Below, one piece after another: positions 11,904 to 24,100 of a stretch of 64,000 nucleotides of DNA. The notes under the pieces are model-generated. The model was not told the DNA's origin. It made no database searches and worked only from the letters and a program-made list of their open reading frames with translations. The DNA is from Strigamia acuminata (Eukaryota; Arthropoda; Chilopoda; Geophilomorpha; Linotaeniidae): contig OX442321.1 in the NCBI GenBank assembly GCA_949358305.1, forward strand, positions 10,131,605-10,195,604. Reading direction: 5' to 3'. The translations under genes and the position numbers were made by a program. Every line of letters starts with the position of its first letter. The stretch's first letter is position 1.

Positions 11904-14280
11904 TTATAGAACCAATGGACGTTGTGGGAGGCATAAATTGTAGTATGTGTTGGGATCCCAATAATCAACTCCTCGCCACGTGCACCACCCCTATTATAAA
12001 TAAGAAAAAGAATTAAATAAAAATTATATTCGATTCTTTTTCATCGATTACTTTATTTTGAATAATATACAAATCCTCAACTCCCGTATAATGTGGATCA
12101 AGAACGAGAAACTTAAGATCTCCCGTTGAATCGTTAAAATCAACACCGATGATAGTGTGCGCAAGAACTCCTCCACCTGAATTTGAACCTTAAAGTCAGA
12201 AACAACATTTCCATTAATTTCTCCAACTCACCGATCATAACAGGAGTTCCTTGAGTTTTAAAATGCGTTGCCAAATCCCTCCCTCTGACGCCGAGTTCGG
12301 AACCGGAGCTCAGGCTCATTATTTTGGCAGCAACGCCAATCAGCTTATCCAAGCAATAACTCACTTCCAACGAACCGATCCATTTCTTCGAGCCTACGAA
12401 AGAATTGGGTTTGTCTCCAACCTCGACCAGAGCATTTTGTATATCCTCGTGCGTGGGAATCGGCCGATCTGTGTATCCTTGATGGCGGAACCAGCTGACA
12501 ATGGTTTGAAGCGATCGGTACGCACAACCCCAGCCATTGTCGTCGAAATGGTCTTGTTTGTAATGGCAATATGTGTAAATACCACTAACAACACTAACTT
12601 CTCCGTTTTTAACTCCAGATTTTGGTAATCCGACGTGGACGTTTGTCAAATAACCTGTTGGTTGTTGGTCTTCGGGAAAAATAAAACGATTGCCTCGACG
12701 CAGGAGCGGTCGGTCTTCGGGAAGAAGCAGCCATTGGTGATATTGACGTCTTCTATTCTCTATATGGAAAAAAAATTATTAAACGAGCAACTACGATGGA
12801 TAAAAATTGCAAATGGATAAAAATTACCGAGATCGTTATCACAGACGAGACGAGGGAAAATTAGTGTGACAAAATGATCGCAAAAAGACGAAGCAAAGTG
12901 GAAAATTTCAATAGCGGGTAAAACTTTCCCTTCTCGGTATTCAATAAGAACTTGTTTGATAAGGTTCAGTTGCGAACTGACACCATTTACCATAATCGAC
13001 ACTAATTCAGACACGGGATGGTTTTTGTGGACTAAGACGATAAAATCGATGGGAATTGTAAAAGAAATGTTTTGGAATTTCCCTGGAAAAACAACAAAAA
13101 AAGCAAAGATTTTATTTATCAATATTTATTAATAAAGAATTTGTCATTCTCATACTTTTTTCGTAATGAATAATCGGCAGACAGGAGCTGGTTCTTTTAA
13201 TTGCATCATCTCCAGTGGCTTTAAAAAGCAGATTCATTTTCATAGTGGTCTGAAATGGCTGAAATAAATGACGTTATTCAACCTGTATTTGTGTACTAAA
13301 CAACGAACCTTTTTCTCTCTAACTTTTTTCTGTTTCTTCACACTCGCGAACTGGTGATCCTCCTCATCCCAAACAAAATCTTGCAATTCCCCGCACGGGG
13401 TGTCGTGTCGTAATCCATTGACTGACGGCTGGAATACCTTTTGATTAGTAAGCAACACTTGGGAATTTTTCAAGTGAAATGCCGATACTGGGGACGTAAT
13501 TTGATCCTTTAGGTTTTCAAACGTGGAAATCAAACCGTCATCGTCACTTTCTCCTAGAAATAAACTTCGTACATCAGACAACAATTTAAAATAATACAAA
13601 CAAAATACCTCTAACGAGAATTTCGTACGATATTGGTAACATTCCCTGTACACGAATCAACGAACATTCAGAGTATAATTGGTCGTGATCTATAAACACA
13701 ACTTGCACCGGTTGAGCATTTTGCATCGCATGATTGTATATGTAACCAATACAAGTTTCTTTACGCGAAACAATGTAACAAAATTTACTAGTTTCATCCA
13801 AATTCTGCTCTTAAAAAAAGAAATTAAAGTAATGTGATCAAACCCTTGACTTTAATTTGACCTTATATCCAGCGAGAAGTAATTCCCCCAAATAATCTTT
13901 AATTTCGTTTGCATCAAGTCCTTGCTTAGTACACACAAAAACACCCACCAGATCAAGGCCTATAATAAATTGTTAACTAAATTAAATAAAAAGTAGTTCA
14001 ACAGCTGTTGTTTGGAAGTTACCAGCTGGTAGAATCGCCAATCTTTCATCCACATCTTGAACTAGAGCAAAGGGTGTGCTGGAAGAACAAGCTATCGAAG
14101 CTACGCAAATTATTCCGCTCTCGGTACGCCATCCGACTAACCATCCTGCCGTTTCAACATCGTTCTTTGCAGCCACGAGAAATCGCTAGAAAAATTTTAT
14201 TTTTTTAAATGAAAAACAACAGCAAGCACGAAGAATACAAGGCTTACGTCTTTTGTTAACGAAGTCAACCGAATTTCCAT
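11904..14280 (-). CDS. UFSP2: Ufm1-specific protease 2
   Basis: Ten exons in phase: 14280-14248, 14185-14023, 13959-13862, 13807-13609, 13553-13309, 13258-13156, 13082-12828, 12759-12232, 12188-12052, 11990-11904, giving 615 aa. UFSP2 is a papain-fold cysteine protease that matures UFM1 and removes it from substrates, mostly at the ER. The catalytic domain is in the last three exons: the Cys box [12 protein letters not shown], then [44 protein letters not shown] and the Asp-His box LDPHYTG; Cys, Asp and His are all present. The ending YNLCLPQRP is typical of the family. The protein is clearly longer than human UFSP2 (469 aa); the N-terminal two thirds are poorly conserved, as in other invertebrates. 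The intron between 12231 and 12189 is only 43 bp. Confidence 0.92.
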
Positions 14281-14623
14281 TTCTTATTTTAGTTTGAACG
14301 AGTTTCTTTCATCGTATGCCGAGTCCAAACCTCGTCCATCATTCTGGTAAAAAGATTCGTAAAATTAATTATTAAAAAATTTGTCATCCCACAAAAAGAA
14401 TATAAAAAAGGCGTAAAATACTTTCTTCAGCCGAATATGCCTTCAAATGTTGTTTAATTTTGTTTTCAATGCTGTAAACAGCTTTATCGAAACAGAATGT
14501 TGTGACCTCAGAGGCAGAGAGCAATGCATTTCAAATGCGGTCGTAGTCTGTCGTTCGATCCCAGCGCCACCGGAGCGAATTAGCGAACTAAAACGGAGTG
14601 AGGCCACTAACCTGACTAACGCC
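14281..14623. promoter_or_regulatory. Divergent promoter region, UFSP2 / esterase D copy 1
   Basis: 343 bp separate the two divergent start codons. The stretch on the esterase side (14447-14623) is open in frame with the ATG at 14624, but has no family resemblance; alignment of the protein start with the second copy supports 14624. No core promoter motif is recognised. Confidence 0.4.
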
Positions 14624-15928
14624 ATGGCTTCGTTAATCATTAAAGAAATCAGCAATAATAAATGCTTTGGAGGATTTCAAAAAGTTTTTTCACACGACAG
14701 GTTAGCAACCCTTTCAAATTGATAATAACAATATTAGTTCCAGTATTGGTATTTTTTTTAACGAAACAAAGTGCCGAATTAAAATGCCGAATGTCTTTCG
14801 GTGTTTTCGTCCCTTCCGAAGCTGAAAATAGGAAACTTCCAGTTCTATATTGGTTGTCAGGTAAAAACATGATCGTTTTAAACTAAAATGCAGCCCACTT
14901 ATTATTTTTTATTATTCCAGGTCTAACATGTACGGAACAAAACTTCATAACGAAAGCCGGAGCTCAAAGATTCGCCGCAAATCATAATGTTTTAGTCGTC
15001 AACCCTGACACAAGTCCACGTAATCTTTCGCTCCGTTTTAAATAAGTGCGTGATAAGTAATTATCAATTTATTTTTCAAAAGGCGGTTGTGCGATTGAAG
15101 GAGAAGACGAGTCCTGGGATTTCGGCTCCGGTGCGAGTTTTTACGTCGATGCGACTGAAGAAAAATGGAAAAAAAATTATCGAATGTATTCGTACATCAC
15201 TAAGGAATTACCAGAAATAATTAATGCAAATTTCAACGTTTCAAATAAAAAATCCATATTCGGCCACAGGTGAAATTTAAATTTCTGCTCTGTATTCATT
15301 GCAATAAATTTCGAATTTTTGTTATTAACTAGCATGGGTGGTCACGGCGCTCTTATTTGTGCGTTGAAGAACCCAGGAATGTTCGATTCTGTTAGTGCAT
15401 TTGCTCCTATATGTAATCCCATGCAATGTGCGTGGGGGCAAAAAGCTCTGCCGGGTTATCTAGGATCAGATAAGAATATGTGGAAGGTATTGAATGACTA
15501 TAGATGCATTTAAAAATATTTTATTAATTTGAATTTTATGATTTTTTTAATTTAGGCATACGATGCAACCGAATTAGTGAAGACTTACAATGGACCACAC
15601 TTGAACGTTTTGATAGACTCGGTATAAAAAGATTTTTTTGAAGTTTAGAATGTTTTTAATTTTTTTTAAAATTTGATACAGGGGACAGACGATCAATTTG
15701 GACGTGACAAACAACTATTACCAGAAAATTTCGTGGCGGCAGCGAAGGAAAATGAGAAAATTGAAGTTTCGCTTCGAATGCAAGAAGTATGAAATATTTT
15801 TTTCTCTCTGCTTTGCTTCGTTGTATAACTGCTTTCTAACTTTTATTCAGGGTTATGATCATAGTTTCTTCTTTATTTCAACTTTCATGGAAGATCATTT
15901 CAAATTTCATGCAAAATATTTTATTTAA
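14624..15928 (+). CDS. ESD: S-formylglutathione hydrolase (esterase D), copy 1
   Basis: Eight exons in phase: 14624-14700, 14772-14860, 14921-15019, 15083-15269, 15333-15486, 15556-15621, 15682-15786, 15851-15928, giving 284 aa, the usual length. The enzyme hydrolyses S-formylglutathione to formate and glutathione in formaldehyde detoxification, in the cytosol. Motifs in order: [26 protein letters not shown] (with the conserved Cys), [16 protein letters not shown], the nucleophile elbow [10 protein letters not shown], the Asp region LIDSGTDDQF and the His box GYDHSFFFI. All three catalytic residues are present. A paralogue with the same exon structure follows 217 bp downstream on the same strand. 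An AATAAA-like signal lies in the AT-rich stretch near 15975. This copy looks like the standard enzyme. Confidence 0.94.
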
Positions 15929-16145
15929 GATTTCATCTTGTGTGACTAAATACTGAAAACAAAATATTTTTATATAATAAAAATATAACAAAGGATCGCT
16001 CCTGTAAATGAATAATAAATTCAAAAGTTGTAAATCAAGTTTATCCAATACAAAACATTTAAAAAAAACTTGTGTGGGTTGTTCTTGTTCCTCTTGTATA
16101 AACGCACTTGCATCAGGAAAATCTGAATCTTATTTCCTCTAGAAA

Positions 16146-17426
16146 ATGGCCAATTTAAAGCTCACCGAATTAAGCAGTAGTAAATGTTTCGATGGATTTC
16201 AAAAAGTATTTTCACACGACAGGTAAATTAGTGATAAAATAGTGCGTACAAGCAACATTTTGATTAATTTTCGTTGGCTTTTGAATAAAAAAGCGAAGAG
16301 TTAAAATGGAAAATGAAGTTTGGAGTTTTTATTCCTGCCAACAGTGAAGCGACGAAACTTAACGTCCTTTATTGGTTGTCAGGTACCGGTATTGGGATGT
16401 TTAATTGAATAGATTTGAATTTTAAATATTTTCTATGCTTAGGATACTTATGCTCAGAAAATACGTTCATAAAAAATTCTGGAGCCCAGCGATATGCTTC
16501 GGAGCACAACATTCTGCTCGTCAATCCTGACACAATTCCACGTAAATATGAATTATGGTAATCTTAATCCCATAATTAATTAATTTCTGTGTATTTTAAA
16601 AGGAAATTGTGAAATCGAGGGTAAAACCAATGATTTACCAGGATGTTATCTCGATGCTACTGAAAATAATTTCAAAAATAACTTCCGAACGTATTCGTAC
16701 GTAACTAAAGAATTGCCTCAAATAATTGAAGCTAATTTTAATGTAACGTCCATCAAGTCCATATTTGGCCACAGGTAATTTTTACACATTTCCATTTTAC
16801 ATCGAGCTAAACGAGTTTCCAATTAAAATATTAATATTTTAGCTTGGGTGGCCACGGTGCTCTGCTTTGTGCATTGAAAAATCCAGGATTATATAAATCT
16901 GTCAGTGCATTAGCGCCCATGTTAGGCGTCACACTAAGCAAAATGGGGCGAGGTGGATTAACATTATTTTTAGGCCCAGACAGAAGCACTTGGGAGGTTT
17001 GAATGTTTACCTTTTTACATGGTTGATTTAATCTTAAATTTGTGTTACGCAGGAATATGATGCAATCGAGTTGGTAAAAAAATACAATGGTCCGGAATTA
17101 AATATTTTGATAGACTTGGTAAGATACTTTTCACATCATCAGGCAAAATACCCAAAATTGAATAATTATAGGGAATGGATGATGTTCATCTGTCCAAAGA
17201 AATATTTCCCGAACCCTTTTTAGAAGCAGTGAAGAATAATAAACAAGTGAAATTGACATACAGAATGCAAGAAGTATGGGAAATGCGGTACTTGTTACAC
17301 ACAAACAACTAAATCGGCTAAGGTTATTTATTTATTTAGGGTTACGACCATAGTTACTATTTTGTATCATCATTCATGGAGGACCATTTCAATTTCCACA
17401 AAAAAATCCAGTTATCAAAAGTTTAA
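16146..17426 (+). CDS. S-formylglutathione hydrolase paralogue (esterase D), copy 2, diverged
   Basis: Eight exons with the same phases as copy 1: 16146-16222, 16294-16382, 16443-16541, 16603-16774, 16843-16996, 17053-17118, 17172-17273, 17340-17426, giving 281 aa. The nucleophile elbow (GHSLGGHGAL), the Asp region and the His box GYDHSYYF remain, so the esterase triad is intact. Two places differ strongly from the family: the SGLTC loop has become SGYLC, and the region that reads [16 protein letters not shown] in copy 1 is five codons shorter and reads TNDLPGCYLDAT. That loop is nearly invariant in the family, so substrate preference may have changed (inference). It arose by tandem duplication, since intron positions are identical. 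No frameshift or stop is seen. Confidence 0.9.
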
Positions 17427-17513
17427 AGGTTATTAGACAACAAATTAATTTTAAATAGTTTGCACGTGATTAGTACGTAGAAATATATAAAAATTATCCA
17501 GTCTCGCGATGCT

Positions 17514-19917
17514 TTACGAGTTTTTGCTGGGAATCTTTACAGTCACCTGAAATAAAAACATTCAAGTTCCAACTAGTCTGAAAATTATATTTCTTAAAAT
17601 ACCGTTTTCACTTCGGTATATTCCTTTATGCCGTCTTCGCCCCTACAGAAATTAATATTCAATTACATCATATCAAACAAATCTCTAACCTAATTGGCTT
17701 TTACAATTCTCGTCCATGTCCCGAATCCTTGAAGCCCCCAAATGGCGTTTGAGGCAAGCACATGTCGTAACAGTTTACCCAAACCGATCCAGCCTGAACT
17801 GCTTGCGAATAAAGCAAAGCCGTATCAATATTTTGTGTAAAAACTCCCGCAGCCAAACCGTAATTGGTGCTATTTGCTCGCTCAACCACTTCATCAAACG
17901 TTTTAAACTTGAGAATTTGCATAACGGGACCAAAAATCTGTTTTACAGCAAAACTCGGATTAATTTCTGCGCAATATTTCAGATTTATCACTCCACCTCC
18001 TCTTTAGCAATTCTCATATGATCCTCAACATCAGAAAACACGGTCGGTGCCACGAAATACCCTTTATCGCCCACACGTTCACCCCCGCACTGAAGCGAAG
18101 CTCCCTCTGTTTTTCCCGATTCGATCAAAGCCAGAATTTTCTTCATTTGCAATTCATTTATCTACAAAACGAATAAAATGAAAATCAACGAGCAATAAAA
18201 TACTCTGAAATGTCTACCTGAGGTCCTTGCAATGTTTCAGGATCGAATGGATCTCCGACAACTCTCTTCAAAGCCAATTGCTTGCTCTTTTTCACAAAAT
18301 TCTCATAAATTCCTTCTTGAACAAACACCCGCGAAGGAGCGCAACAGCTTTGCCCGTGATTTCCAAATAGGCCCGCATGCGCCGACTCCACAGCGCTGTC
18401 AACTAAACAAAAAAATATATACATTTAATTTTTTAAACAAAAAAATGAAAGTTAAATGAAATACTATCTGCATCATCAAAAACCACCAATGGAGACTTTC
18501 CACCCAGTTCTAGTGTAACACGTTTCAAATTCGTCTTGCTGGACGTTTTTTGGATGAGCAAACCAACCTACGTGGATCAAACACGATTCAGTTACACGTA
18601 TTAAGTTCTGATGAAATGCAATACCTGCAGTGAACCAGTAAACGCAATTTTATCGACGTTTGGATGCTCGGTCAATGCAGCACCAGCAGTGGGCCCGTAG
18701 CCGGGAATAATGTTCACAACCCCGGGTGGAAATCCAGCCTAAACGACAGATCTTTTAGCAAAAATGGTAACAATTTTACGTTTCTTTAATACTTCTTTGA
18801 TTAAAGACGCAACGTACAAAGCCGTCAGCGGAGTGGATTCAGCGGGCTTTAAAACAATGGTGTTTCCTGCTGCCAAAGCTGGGCCAAACTTCCAGGACAA
18901 CATCATAATGGGATAATTCCACTACGAATGAAACGATGCTATTATCAAACTTTAATTTAAATTATTCTTGTGATTACTGGAATAATTTGGCCGCATACAC
19001 CAACTGGTTCAATTCTAGTAAAACTAAATACATTTCCATCTGGAATTTTTAAAGAAAAAGAATATTTTAATTTGTGTTTTGTTTTAATGTTAAATAAATA
19101 TACCTGCGGGAATAGTTTTCCCACTAATCTTATCGCACCAGCCGGCATAGTAACGGAGAAAATTCACTGAATATTCGACGTCACCGTAAGACTCAGTCAA
19201 AGGTTTCCCATTATCTAATGTTTCAAGATTCTGAAATTGTTCGAGTGGTTTTTAGACGATAACAGTGGATAGCACGAAAAATATTACGGCAAGATAATCG
19301 ATATCTCTTAGAATCAAATCGCTGAGTTTAAACATCAATCGACCTCTGTTTGATGCATCCATGGTCCTCCATGGCGATCCCCGTTTAAAAGCAGCTTGGG
19401 CCGCCTTAACAGCCAAATCAATGTCCTCCTTTAGAAACAATCAAATCAATTAATTAGCCGCAACTAATTTCGTTTTTAAAAATTAATAAAAAGTAAATTT
19501 CTCAACAATTCAATTCCTTTGAAAATGTTCGTCCAAGGTCAAACCTCGACCTTCAAAAAACTATTTTCATTTGCATTTGCATTTTATTACACCACTGCAA
19601 ATGTTTTTTCTATTTCTAGAAATACATAAATTCCGCTGAAAAAGCTTTTTTTTCAGCTTTAGATGCATTTTTGAGTGAAATTTACATTTTGTTAATCGTA
19701 ACTCTTGATATTACCTTATCTCCTTCTTGGACATCACAAATTTTCTCACCGGTGCATGGATTTAAGGTTGCAAACGTTTTGCCACTTTTAGCATCGTGCC
19801 ATTCATTATTATAGAACAGCTGCAAATAATCGTTACCATTACTCATACCAATTGAAAAACATCGCATTAGTTTCTCACCTGTGTGAATTTAATCTGCGGA
19901 TTGCGTTCAATCTTCAT
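17514..19917 (-). CDS. Aldehyde dehydrogenase, class 1/2 (ALDH1A/ALDH2-like)
   Basis: Thirteen exons in phase: 19917-19879, 19819-19715, 19428-19288, 19230-19104, 19039-18978, 18921-18793, 18738-18625, 18567-18465, 18402-18218, 18161-17997, 17937-17705, 17642-17603, 17546-17514, giving 491 aa. It oxidises aldehydes to acids with NAD(P)+. Landmarks: NPCTGEKI, the cofactor motif [25 protein letters not shown], the general base in LELGGKSP, the nucleophile in [21 protein letters not shown], and the C-terminal [15 protein letters not shown]. There is no mitochondrial leader, so a cytosolic class 1 enzyme is most likely, possibly retinal-active (inference). The catalytic Cys is kept although the usual NQGQCC is NHGQSCC. 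Its start faces Mtl across ~380 bp. Confidence 0.93.
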
Positions 19918-20298
19918 ATTTCTCGCAAGGATGCACGAAAGATGTCCTAGCCACCGTTTATACTCTCATCAATACTTCCTACACCTCCCAAACACGTGTA
20001 TTATTATAGAACAAGCTACTTCCTGTATGACGTAACGTATCTTCCGTTGGGGTGGCTGACCAATGAACACCGTGAGTATATGGCCTGTATGAAACCTTGA
20101 ATGCAACAAAACTAACTGCTGACTGAAAAAAACTGGAAGATATAAACTGTAAGAAATGTCGATGTTAATTTTATTGTGATGTTAGAATATAAGCCAACAT
20201 TTATTCACGGTTAGATATTGTTTTGTTACGCAGGTCTCACTAATCACGCAGAATAGGCTGCTACCAGTCTACAATCAATAAACCATTTTATCTAAGAA
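19918..20298. promoter_or_regulatory. Divergent promoter region, ALDH / Mtl
   Basis: 381 bp between divergent start codons, so it must hold both core promoters and 5' UTRs. It includes a CACGTG E-box within AAACACGTGTA near 19991. No functional evidence beyond position. Confidence 0.4.
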
Positions 20299-21175
20299 AT
20301 GTCCTCCGGTAGGCCGATTAAATGTGTAGTGGTTGGAGATGGAACCGTTGGGAAAACCTGTATGCTCATATCGTACACGACCGACAGTTTCCCCGGCGAA
20401 TACGTCCCCACAGTGTAAGTATTGTACAATGTGAATAGGGTTGGATTTTTTTATTCTTTTTTTATTCTTTTTTATTTTTTTTTTAAATTTGAATTTTCTA
20501 TTGATAGATTTGATAATTATTCCGCTGCCATGATGTGCGATGGCATCCCCGTTAGCCTCGGTTTATGGGATACAGCCGGTCAGGAAGATTATGACAGATT
20601 ACGTCCATTATCTTATCCTCAGGTTGAATAAAACAATAGAAATTAACATAAAGACGAGATTATTGATGATATTTTGTTTTCAGACGGATGTATTTCTAAT
20701 TTGCTTCAGTATAACTAGTCCATCATCATTTGAAAATGTTACTTCCAAATGGTATCCAGAAATTAAACATCATTGCCCCGACGCGCCGATTATATTAGTC
20801 GGTAAGATTGCCACTGAATGTACGAATAGTATGTTGATAATGTGTTGTTAATATTTTGTTTTATTTAAATATCAGGCACGAAAATCGATTTACGAGAAGA
20901 TAAAGAAACTTTGCAGCAATTGAGCGAGCAAGGTTTCTCGCCCGTTCGCCGTGAACAGGGACAAAAATTAGCTTCAAAAATACGTGCAGTGAAATATCTA
21001 GAGTGTTCTGCTCTAACACAAAGAGGTTTAAAACAGGTATCTGGTGCAATCTATCGCCATGTGTTTAGTGACTAACCTTTATTAATGTTACACGAAGGTA
21101 TTTGACGAAGCAGTGCGTGCAGTTTTACGGCCAGAACCACAGAAACGGCGACAACGCAAATGCAGCATAATGTAG
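20299..21175 (+). CDS. Mtl: Rac-related Rho GTPase, Mig-2-like (Mtl)
   Basis: Five exons in phase: 20299-20414, 20508-20622, 20684-20801, 20876-21036, 21098-21175, giving 195 aa. All GTPase motifs are intact: P-loop GDGTVGKT, switch [30 protein letters not shown], NKxD equivalent [17 protein letters not shown], and a basic tail ending in the prenylation box CSIM. The start [18 protein letters not shown] and the end [16 protein letters not shown] are the pattern of insect Mtl and nematode MIG-2 rather than Rac1 or Cdc42. Such proteins steer cell and axon migration through actin. Prenylation would anchor it at the plasma membrane. A second Rho gene follows 1.6 kb downstream in the same direction. 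Confidence 0.94.
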
Positions 21176-22749
21176 ATGAAAAAAGAATTGTTTTTAATCA
21201 TTTCTCCGCTTGAGCAAAAGGCCGTCTTAATTTTTTTTATACAATTAATCGGCAGCCAACTGTTTCGAGCGAAATCCAGTGTTGTATAATTATTAATGAA
21301 AATTTAAAGGTTTTTCTGTTCATCAAAGTTAAACAAAATTGTTACTTATTACCAAAAGAAATTACTATTGGTATGAATTTGTGGTTGTATATGCTATACT
21401 GTTTATGGAATAACGTAATGCCTTAAATAATTGGCTTTGAAAACAGCACTGTTGAAAAAAAAACGTATTTAAGCGACTATTTTTAGCAATGAACATTTTC
21501 TGTCTTAGTTTTGTGATAAGCAGTATCAATTTTAGATAGTGAGACCAATGCTTGTTACTTTTATGGGTGCCATGACTTCGCATGACTTGCTACGTAAGGC
21601 ATTCTACGCAAAGTATAATAATAATCACAAAAAAAATAATGATAAAAAAAATTTAAGACACCCATTTCTCACTTTAAATGATAATTAAATTATTCAAATA
21701 GGTAGTCTTTTTGTATTTGTATTTAATGCCTAGTCCTTTTAAACACTCATTTTAAAATACTTAATTTATTTGTTATTAGTGGCATTTGTTTTATTCAATA
21801 CTATCGTGCAAATCGTTTGCAATCTTTACGATAACTTTTGTCTCTAACTTTTATGTACCGTATGTCTTTTAAATTGATTTTGATATTTGTAGTATTTATT
21901 TTAGATTGTTTTTTTTTTTAGTGTTTGTTTTTTGATAATGTAAATGCCATTCTTGTTCATTAAACGCCAAAAATGATTTTGATAGCTAAAGTATGATTTT
22001 ATTTATTTATTTATTTTAATTTTTTTTTTATTTTAATAAAATATCTAAACAAATATTGCGATTTATCGTTCTCGTTTCTTAGTAATTCTAAGGAACAAAT
22101 CCGGGCCATTTTTTTTTTAAAACAGGAAGTGATGTCAAAGAAAAGAAATTTATTAGCAGTGAGATAACGTCGCTTTCTTTTCTTCCCGTTTTTATGGAAA
22201 TATAATCACATAATTAGGCGAGATTTACTATCAAAGAAAGAAAGAAAAAATACACGCGAGCAACAGGTATCTCTAGTGCTATGTGACGTAATAAGTTAGT
22301 TCGTCTTGAGCAGGTCTTGGCTCATTTACCAAAGTGGTAGTAGCGTGTCCAAGTTCTGTTTTAGTCATCAAGCACCCACTAATTTGCCGCCAATGACTAC
22401 CCCTGCCCTCGCTTCCTGTCATTTTCTAACGAATCATTAGGGCGTTGTCCGCAGTTATGTCCGTCTGGTGAGTTATGAAGCTGTAGTTGGTGGTCCGTTC
22501 TGCGCTATTATTTCGTGTGTGTATACATTTGTTTATTCATAATTAATTCATTTGTTCCATTGCGGTATAGCGAGTATTCAATTCACAACTTAATTAGACA
22601 ATACTCATGATTGTTCGTTGACGGAAGGAATTTAATTTGTGACTACCGGTAAATTGAGCAACAAGTGCCTTTTAAATTGGGGTAAAAAGTGATTTTTTAT
22701 TTTCGCAGGTTGTTCATTAAGCTTTCTAGTTCAATTTTTAACAAAAATA
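21176..22749. other. Intergenic: Mtl 3' UTR and 5' region of next GTPase
   Basis: 1.6 kb, strongly AT-rich with many poly-T/poly-A runs. No reading frame with a recognisable product. The last ~300 bp, with a polypyrimidine tract and AG at 22708-22710 (TTTTTATTTTCGCAG), may contain a 5' UTR intron end of the downstream gene (inference). Confidence 0.45.
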
Positions 22750-23573
22750 ATGACGTCAACGTCATCAGCGGGCCATCCCTTGAAAATCGTAGTCGTTGGA
22801 GACGGGACAGTCGGGAAAACTTGCCTTTTAATTGCGTACACGAGTGACAGCTTTCCGGTCGAATATGTGCCAACAGTGTACGTACATTTTTATATTTATA
22901 TTTTTATAATAAAATTGAATTTTTTTTTAATTTTTTCTTTCAGATTTGATAATTTTGCTGGTACGTTAATGTGCGATGGATTAAAAGTGAATATGACACT
23001 ATGGGATACAGCTGGTCAAGAAGATTATGAAAGATTGCGTCCTCTTTCTTATCCGCATGTATAACAAATTAAAAGGCTTAAAAACGACATAAATTATTAT
23101 GATAAACATTTTCACAGACAGACGTGTTTCTTCTGTGTTTCAGCGTAGACAATCACAATTCCTATGATAACATTTTGAGCAAATGGTGTCCCGAAGTAAG
23201 GCATCACTGCCCCAAAGCTCCTATTGTTTTGGTTGGTAAGTTATGAAGGAAATTGAAACTGCTTTTTACATTTTTTTAAAACATTTTATTTGTCGAATAA
23301 ATAGCGACCAAAACTGATTTGCGACAGGAGGATCAAGTGAATACGATAACAACGAGCGATGGGAAAAGACTCCGTGCCAAAATTAAAGCAGCAAAATACG
23401 TAGAATGTTCTGCTAAAACACGTGATGGATTACAAGATGTACGAATTTCTATAGAAATTATATAACACAGATTGAATTACAATTTGTTATTTGCTTTGTA
23501 GGTCTTCCTGGAAGCCGCTCGTTGCATTTTAAAACCGTCGGCGTCCACAAAACGATCGTGCGTCTTTCTCTAA
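22750..23573 (+). CDS. Rho-family GTPase, RhoL-like
   Basis: Five exons in phase: 22750-22877, 22944-23058, 23118-23235, 23305-23438, 23502-23573, giving 188 aa. Motifs: P-loop GDGTVGKT, switch [49 protein letters not shown] and a prenylation box CVFL, whose final Leu favours geranylgeranylation. It has the same exon number as Mtl and the second exon is the same length (115 bp), so the two are likely old tandem relatives. It is not a clear Rac, Cdc42 or RhoA; the SAKT box and short tail best fit the arthropod RhoL group, but that is a judgement from memory of the family. Oddity: the residue before TKTDL is Ala (VATKTDL) where nearly all Rho proteins have Gly. Confidence 0.85.
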
Positions 23574-24100
23574 ATTTTTTTCATTTTCCATCTGGCTCAA
23601 TTTTATAATACTTTCAGTCAGTTTACAAAACGCATAATAAGATTAACAATTGAATCTAATCATGTAAACACAAATTTAGTCTCGAGATTATAACTAGTCA
23701 GTTTTTTGATGGTCAGTAACAAATTTGCATTTGGTTTAGCATTTGAAGTGCCAAATTTATATATACAATGATTAGAAATTTTTTTTCTCAATTAAATGTT
23801 GATGCGTTGTATTAAAAAGTCATTTACTTATTATGATATATATATATTTTTTAATTTGTAATTCGTATAAACAAGACATTTGTATTGGGTCTAATTATGA
23901 ACCAGTTTATGTTGTTTTTTCAAGTTTGTGCAATGGTGAGGGTGACAAATATTTGTGACATCCTCTGTTGCATAAACCTCAGGTTTTCCCGTTAGAATTA
24001 AATTTTTCCTGTCGTTTTTGAGTCATTTGTGTATTTGATTTGTCTGGATTCGCTTGAATTTGTTTAGTTGGTATCATTACTTGCTAATTGCGATTCGAAA
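23574..24100. other. Intergenic, no gene seen
   Basis: AT-rich 3' flank of the RhoL-like gene leading to the mucin start. Includes a short (TA)n run near 23838-23849. Nothing else is recognised. Confidence 0.45.

Noticed and set aside
14447-14623. N-terminal extension of esterase D copy 1 upstream of 14624
   Set aside because: The frame is open, but esterase D proteins start near the SLIIKEIS-type segment and copy 2 starts at the equivalent place.
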